Made by a program: the position numbers and the translations under genes. From Phascolarctobacterium sp. (GTDB taxonomy: Bacteria > Bacillota > Negativicutes > Acidaminococcales > Acidaminococcaceae), in NCBI GenBank assembly GCA_024405645.1, contig JAKSOJ010000001.1, positions 1-24,660 on the forward strand: 24,660 nucleotides of DNA. The letters run 5' to 3'. This document shows positions 21,880 through 24,660 of this stretch, piece by piece; positions within the stretch are counted from its first letter, which is position 1; every line of letters begins with the position of its first letter. The notes under the pieces are model-generated. The model made no database searches, was not told the origin of the DNA, and saw only the letters and a list, made by a program, of their open reading frames with translations.

Positions 21880-24034
21880 TATTTTCAGTCTCCTTTACAT
21901 TTTCTTTTGCTTCGGCTTCTGCTCTCGCCTTCGCCTCAGCCTTTTCTTTGTTATCCCATTGCTCTTTATTCATAGCAATGAGTTTATCTTCAATCTCCTT
22001 TAAGGAAGGAGATTTTTCAAACTTTTTATTTGGGAATTGAGCACCAGCTTGATATTGATGTCCACCACCGCCTAGGGTTTCAATAATGGTGTGGATATTA
22101 ATGCTACCATCGCTGCGTGCACTTAAATTAACGGTTCCATCAGCAAAAGCAATTAAGCTTACTGCAGAAGAAATACCATGCATGGTGATAAGATTATCTG
22201 CAACCTGGGAGGCCATGATACCCATTTCTTTGCGTTTGCTGGGGTCTGCATTGCTGTATTTTGCAATTGCAAGCCTAGGCTCATAAAGCTTAGCTTCGCA
22301 AAGAATCTTCGCTCGGAGCAAGCTGGAATCAAAATCGTCCTTGAAGAGCCAACGTACTAATTCCATATTAGCACCAGCATCCTTAAGAGCTGCAGCTGCT
22401 TGGAAGGTACGAGTACCAGTTTGAACGATAAAGTTCTTGGTGTCTAAGACAATGCCAGAATAAAGAAGTGTTGCTTCAGCAGTTGTAAAGCGCAGTCTTT
22501 CGTCTACAAAAATGCCCATTTCAGTTACCAGCTCACTAGTACTAGAAGAATTGGGTTCCAAATAGGTTAACACATTACCACCGATGATGTCTGCACTACG
22601 ACGATGATGGTCGATAATAATGCGGTTTTCAATCCTATCTAAAACAGCCTCACTAGCACTTAGAACAGATCTGTGATGGTCCACAAGGATCAACAGATTA
22701 TTGCCATCGCCAATAAGGGGCAGAGCCTCTTCTTCAGTTACCATCAAAGATAAGTAACGAGTATCATCCTCAGTAGAGTTCTTGTTCTCATCCATAAGAA
22801 TCTTGGAAATAACTTCCATATCATAGTAATCATTACTGATGACAATGTGAGTACTCTTACCTAAGAACAGAGCGAACTTAGCGATACCAATACTTGCACC
22901 AATGGCATCGAAATCCTCGCGCTTATGACCCATGACAAAAACTTTATCCGCAGCAAGAATGCGTTCGCGAATAGTATGAGTGGTTGTACGTACTCTTACA
23001 CGTTCTTGTTTTTGTTGAACAGGAGCATCACCACCAAAGGTCTTTTGCTCGTTATTAATCAGAACCAGAGCCTGATCACCACCACGAGAAATTGCATCAC
23101 TCAATTGCTGTTCTGCATTCTTTGCCAATTGCTCGTAGGTCGCACCATCGCAAGCAAGGCCAACGCTCAAGGTAGGAGAAATCTTATTGCCATGACGAAT
23201 TTTCTTAACTTCGTCCAAAATAGCAAATTTTTCTTCCATTAAATCGTGAACCGCAGCTGCAGGAAAGCCAACCAAGGTTTGTTGAGAGTTCTGTCTACAA
23301 ACGAAACCATTCTTGGAGCCTACCCATTTATTAATAACACCATTAATATCACCAATGATATTAGCCTTATTAAGCTCGGTCAAATCGTTCAAAACAGATT
23401 CCATGTTGTCGAAACGAACATAAGCCAAGCAAAGCTTTTCATTCTCAAATTCATCGATGATGAGCTTGGTCTCGGTTACATCAGTAAGATAAATGGCTAA
23501 ACCTACGGGCTTGACATTCTTCTTGCCCTTTTTAGATGCAGGAGTCAGAGTTTCAACTTTGAAATAATTCAAGGTGTAGAAACGATCCTCGATTTGTAAA
23601 TCGATTTTGCCATCCTTCATCGCAAACATGTCTAAGGACAGTCCATTTTGGTTAATTGGCAGAACATCTTTTAAAATTTCTCCGAATTTAAGAGAACGCC
23701 CTACTATCTTTTCGAATTTTTCGTTGTACCACTGCAGTTCTCCCTTACCAGAGAACACTGCCATGCCCAAATCCATCTTAGTTACTGCAAAATGATTGGC
23801 CCTTTCAATATTACGAATAACATTTGCCAGGGTATCGTTATAGTAACGAGCCTCATTAATTTGCTGAGCATTTAGGGCATAATATGTTAAGCCAACAAGA
23901 ATAACAGAAGGAATGATGAGCCACTTGTTAAAATAGCTGACAGCAATAGCCAAGATAACAAGAACACCTATATGTAATAGTAGACTTTTCTTATAAAAAA
24001 CATCACGAGTTTTTTTGTTAAAATTATCAGCCAT
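21857..24034 (-). CDS. gdpP: cyclic-di-AMP phosphodiesterase, GdpP type
   Basis: 725-aa membrane-bound enzyme that hydrolyses c-di-AMP. Order: two membrane segments (about 17–53), PAS-like sensor (about 80–190), degenerate GGDEF domain (about 199–327, SRGGD remnant), DHH catalytic domain and DHHA1 domain. The metal ligands appear complete: His370, Asp374 and Asp376 in GHKREDFDA, Asp452 in VDHH, His476 in IDHHRRS, Asp531 in LDTKNF; the substrate motif GGGGH is at 655–659. The first motif reads HKRED where homologues usually have HKNPD, keeping the ligands. The tail after about 690 is a highly charged Lys/Glu/Ala stretch ending at the rplI overlap. AGAGG precedes the ATG. Confidence 0.95.
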   Translation of the reverse strand: MADNFNKKTRDVFYKKSLLLHIGVLVILAIAVSYFNKWLIIPSVILVGLTYYALNAQQINEARYYNDTLANVIRNIERANHFAVTKMDLGMAVFSGKGELQWYNEKFEKIVGRSLKFGEILKDVLPINQNGLSLDMFAMKDGKIDLQIEDRFYTLNYFKVETLTPASKKGKKNVKPVGLAIYLTDVTETKLIIDEFENEKLCLAYVRFDNMESVLNDLTELNKANIIGDINGVINKWVGSKNGFVCRQNSQQTLVGFPAAAVHDLMEEKFAILDEVKKIRHGNKISPTLSVGLACDGATYEQLAKNAEQQLSDAISRGGDQALVLINNEQKTFGGDAPVQQKQERVRVRTTTHTIRERILAADKVFVMGHKREDFDAIGASIGIAKFALFLGKSTHIVISNDYYDMEVISKILMDENKNSTEDDTRYLSLMVTEEEALPLIGDGNNLLILVDHHRSVLSASEAVLDRIENRIIIDHHRRSADIIGGNVLTYLEPNSSSTSELVTEMGIFVDERLRFTTAEATLLYSGIVLDTKNFIVQTGTRTFQAAAALKDAGANMELVRWLFKDDFDSSLLRAKILCEAKLYEPRLAIAKYSNADPSKRKEMGIMASQVADNLITMHGISSAVSLIAFADGTVNLSARSDGSINIHTIIETLGGGGHQYQAGAQFPNKKFEKSPSLKEIEDKLIAMNKEQWDNKEKAEAKARAEAEAKENVKETENNESNSVG

Positions 24035-24039
24035 AAGCT

Positions 24040-24660
24040 TTACCTCTTTTTGTTTTTCTTAGGAGAATTATCTTCTTTTTCTATTTGTTTTTGTTTATAA
24101 GCATAGCCTCTGATGTTGCGATAGTCAAAGACCATGTCAAAAGCGCCCATATACACGGCAAATTGGGAGAAGAACGGAATAAAGAAAAGCAAGCCACAAG
24201 CAATATCCGCCCACCAACGAGGTTTCTTTTTGGATTCAACATACCAATAGATTAAACTTAACGCTTGTAAAACAAGCACTAAACATGAAACTGTTTGCAC
24301 ATTAACGCAAACCTTGTAACCCCAATGGTCTTGCATTTTATTTACGAAGAAGTAGGTCACACCTACTAAAGATAAAACATAGGGAGCAAGTACCCAGGAA
24401 GGAACTTTTAATTGAGTAAAGGGAGGGAAGCTTTCAAAGCTTTCGCCCAGACGAGTTAGAACTTTCTTAGCAGCCCAATAGTTAACAAAAGCAAGAATGG
24501 GAGCAAAGGTCAGGAATGCACCTGGCATAATCAAACGCATCATGCCAATCATTTCTTTAAGGCTTGCCACGGATTGTTTGATTTGCTCTTCAGACATATT
24601 GTGACTGCGATAGAATTCTTCCACGCGTACCAAACTATCATTAAAAGAAGTAAAGAGCAT
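24040..24660 (-). CDS. YybS/DUF2232 family membrane protein (C-terminal part)
   Basis: 206 residues visible, reaching the right edge of the window. The ATG at 24660 is probably an internal methionine, because the family is usually about 300 aa with further membrane segments at the front. At least four hydrophobic segments are visible (PGAFLTFAPILAFVN, VLAPYVLSLVGVTYFF, VSCLVLVLQALSLIYW, DIACGLLFFIPFF), followed by a basic tail ending in Lys/Arg. It lies five bases before gdpP, in the rpsR–yybS–gdpP–rplI–dnaB order known from Firmicutes, which carries most of the identification. Function unknown; the fold recalls membrane transport-factor components. Confidence 0.8.
   Translation of the reverse strand: MLFTSFNDSLVRVEEFYRSHNMSEEQIKQSVASLKEMIGMMRLIMPGAFLTFAPILAFVNYWAAKKVLTRLGESFESFPPFTQLKVPSWVLAPYVLSLVGVTYFFVNKMQDHWGYKVCVNVQTVSCLVLVLQALSLIYWYVESKKKPRWWADIACGLLFFIPFFSQFAVYMGAFDMVFDYRNIRGYAYKQKQIEKEDNSPKKNKKR

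Overview
The window looks like an ordinary chromosomal stretch from a low-to-middle GC Bacillota. The minus-strand order DUF2232/YybS – GdpP – ribosomal protein L9 – DnaB is the classic Firmicutes arrangement. Together with a carboxyspermidine-type polyamine gene pair and a SpoVB/MurJ-like flippase beside an M23 peptidase, I infer a gut anaerobe of the Negativicutes (Acidaminococcaceae, e.g. Phascolarctobacterium-like). That placement rests on gene content and style, not on a database search. I saw no rRNA, tRNA, CRISPR array, insertion sequence or phage gene.

Layout. (1) 1–3917, minus strand: an FbpA/FbpB-type ABC importer made of two tandem paralogous lipoprotein binding proteins, a fused two-domain permease, and eight bases of a further gene at the left edge. 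(2) 4149–5231, minus: a two-domain FkbM-type methyltransferase. It is divergent from a small DtxR-type metalloregulator (5410–5787, plus), and two perfect abutting 19-bp repeats lie between them. (3) 5892–8307, plus: carboxynorspermidine/carboxyspermidine synthase and decarboxylase (nspC). (4) 8357–11813, minus: SpoVB/MurJ-like flippase, membrane-anchored M23 peptidase and an unrecognised 306-aa protein, probably one operon. (5) 12122–17147, plus: a second complete importer of the same general class, with one lipoprotein binding protein, two different ATPases and one fused permease. (6) 17239–19838, minus: purB–purA, the two adenylosuccinate enzymes. (7) 20073–24660, minus: YybS (partial), gdpP, rplI and dnaB.

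How the parts fit. Both importers carry a stem-loop directly after the binding-protein gene(s), which fits making more binding protein than membrane complex. Several hairpins sit between convergent genes and can terminate on both strands. The metalloregulator has the Cys-Glu-His ligand set of DtxR, and its tandem repeats overlap the -35 zones of both flanking genes, so it may control the methyltransferase and itself. A link to the importers is speculative: their binding proteins resemble the ferric-binding family but lack its tandem tyrosines, so the cargo is open. I found no clearly new defence or mobile system. The most unusual items are the duplicated and diverging binding proteins, the two-ATPase importer with an altered signature motif, the 19-bp tandem operator-like repeats and the unrecognised protein in the envelope operon.
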